Source: Butyricimonas sp. Marseille-P3923 (GTDB lineage: Bacteria; Bacteroidota; Bacteroidia; Bacteroidales; Marinifilaceae). From it: a stretch of 64,000 bases of DNA. Within the stretch, counting starts at the first letter, position 1. Every line of letters begins with the position of its first letter. This document shows positions 63,958 to 64,000 of this stretch, one piece after another. The position numbers were made by a program, and so were the translations under genes. Location of the stretch: NCBI RefSeq assembly GCF_900184685.1, contig NZ_FXXL01000006.1:248001-312000 (forward strand), read 5' to 3'. The notes beneath the pieces were generated by a model. It made no database searches. It worked only from the letters and a program-made list of their open reading frames with translations, and was not told the origin of the DNA.

Positions 63958-64000
63958 AGGGGAAACGATAAACCGTTCGTTATACGAATTACGGATATAT

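Overview
The window reads as a Bacteroidota chromosome, most likely order Bacteroidales; an Odoribacteraceae relative (Butyricimonas or Odoribacter type) is my inference, not something the sequence proves. The reasons are several SusC/SusD pairs, TonB receptors with STN domains under ECF sigma/FecR control, DUF4843 and PKD-like lipoproteins, DUF1016 nucleases, and promoters of the Bacteroides type (TTTG, about 20 bases, TAnnTTTG).

Layout. Four sigma/FecR/SusC loci lie on the minus strand. Locus 0 (1-1976) has sigma, FecR and the first 26 codons of a SusC cut by the window edge; a DUF3298 lipoprotein and a DUF1016 nuclease lie beside it. Locus 1 (4114-18467) has sigma, a DUF1016 nuclease gene between sigma and FecR, then FecR, SusC, SusD, a fasciclin-like lipoprotein, a small lipoprotein, a thioredoxin-like protein and an M16 peptidase. 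A housekeeping block follows: aroB-aroA (minus), dprA, gdhA and a MATE exporter (plus). Locus 2 (25216-37824) and locus 3 (45435-58351) have the same order: sigma, FecR, SusC, SusD, DUF4843 lipoprotein, PKD-like lipoprotein, ABC ATPase, and a GldF-GldG-like fusion permease. Between them are two giant paralogous membrane proteins (ABC-2-like permease, degenerate M1-peptidase-like ectodomain, golvesin-like C-terminus). The right end holds tatD, ansA, an ExbB/ExbD energising operon, tRNA-Arg(CCG) and an exported flavodoxin-like protein.

How the parts may work together (inference). Each STN-SusC receptor probably signals ligand binding through FecR to its sigma factor. SusC/SusD import would draw on the proton-motive force, for which the ExbB/ExbD set at 60.8-63.1 kb is a candidate. 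In locus 1 the cargo may be a peptide or protein, since a thioredoxin-like protein and an M16 peptidase are co-encoded. In loci 2 and 3 the outer-membrane importer is tied to an inner-membrane ABC complex related to gliding GldA/F/G, an unusual pairing that occurs twice.

The strongest hidden pattern is at the susC start codons. In all four loci the complement of the ATG begins a perfect TAnnTTTG box on the plus strand, and 70-90 bases further on, at the FecR/susC junction, is a hairpin with a T tract on the same plus strand. This predicts four short cis-antisense RNAs of about 72-88 nt, resembling the DonS-type antisense RNAs described for Bacteroides PULs. Other unexplained structures are a MITE-like element with 27-base terminal inverted repeats and 11-base tandem repeats upstream of tatD, a twice-used palindrome inside a DUF1016 gene, and a 14-bp perfect hairpin inside the locus 1 operon.
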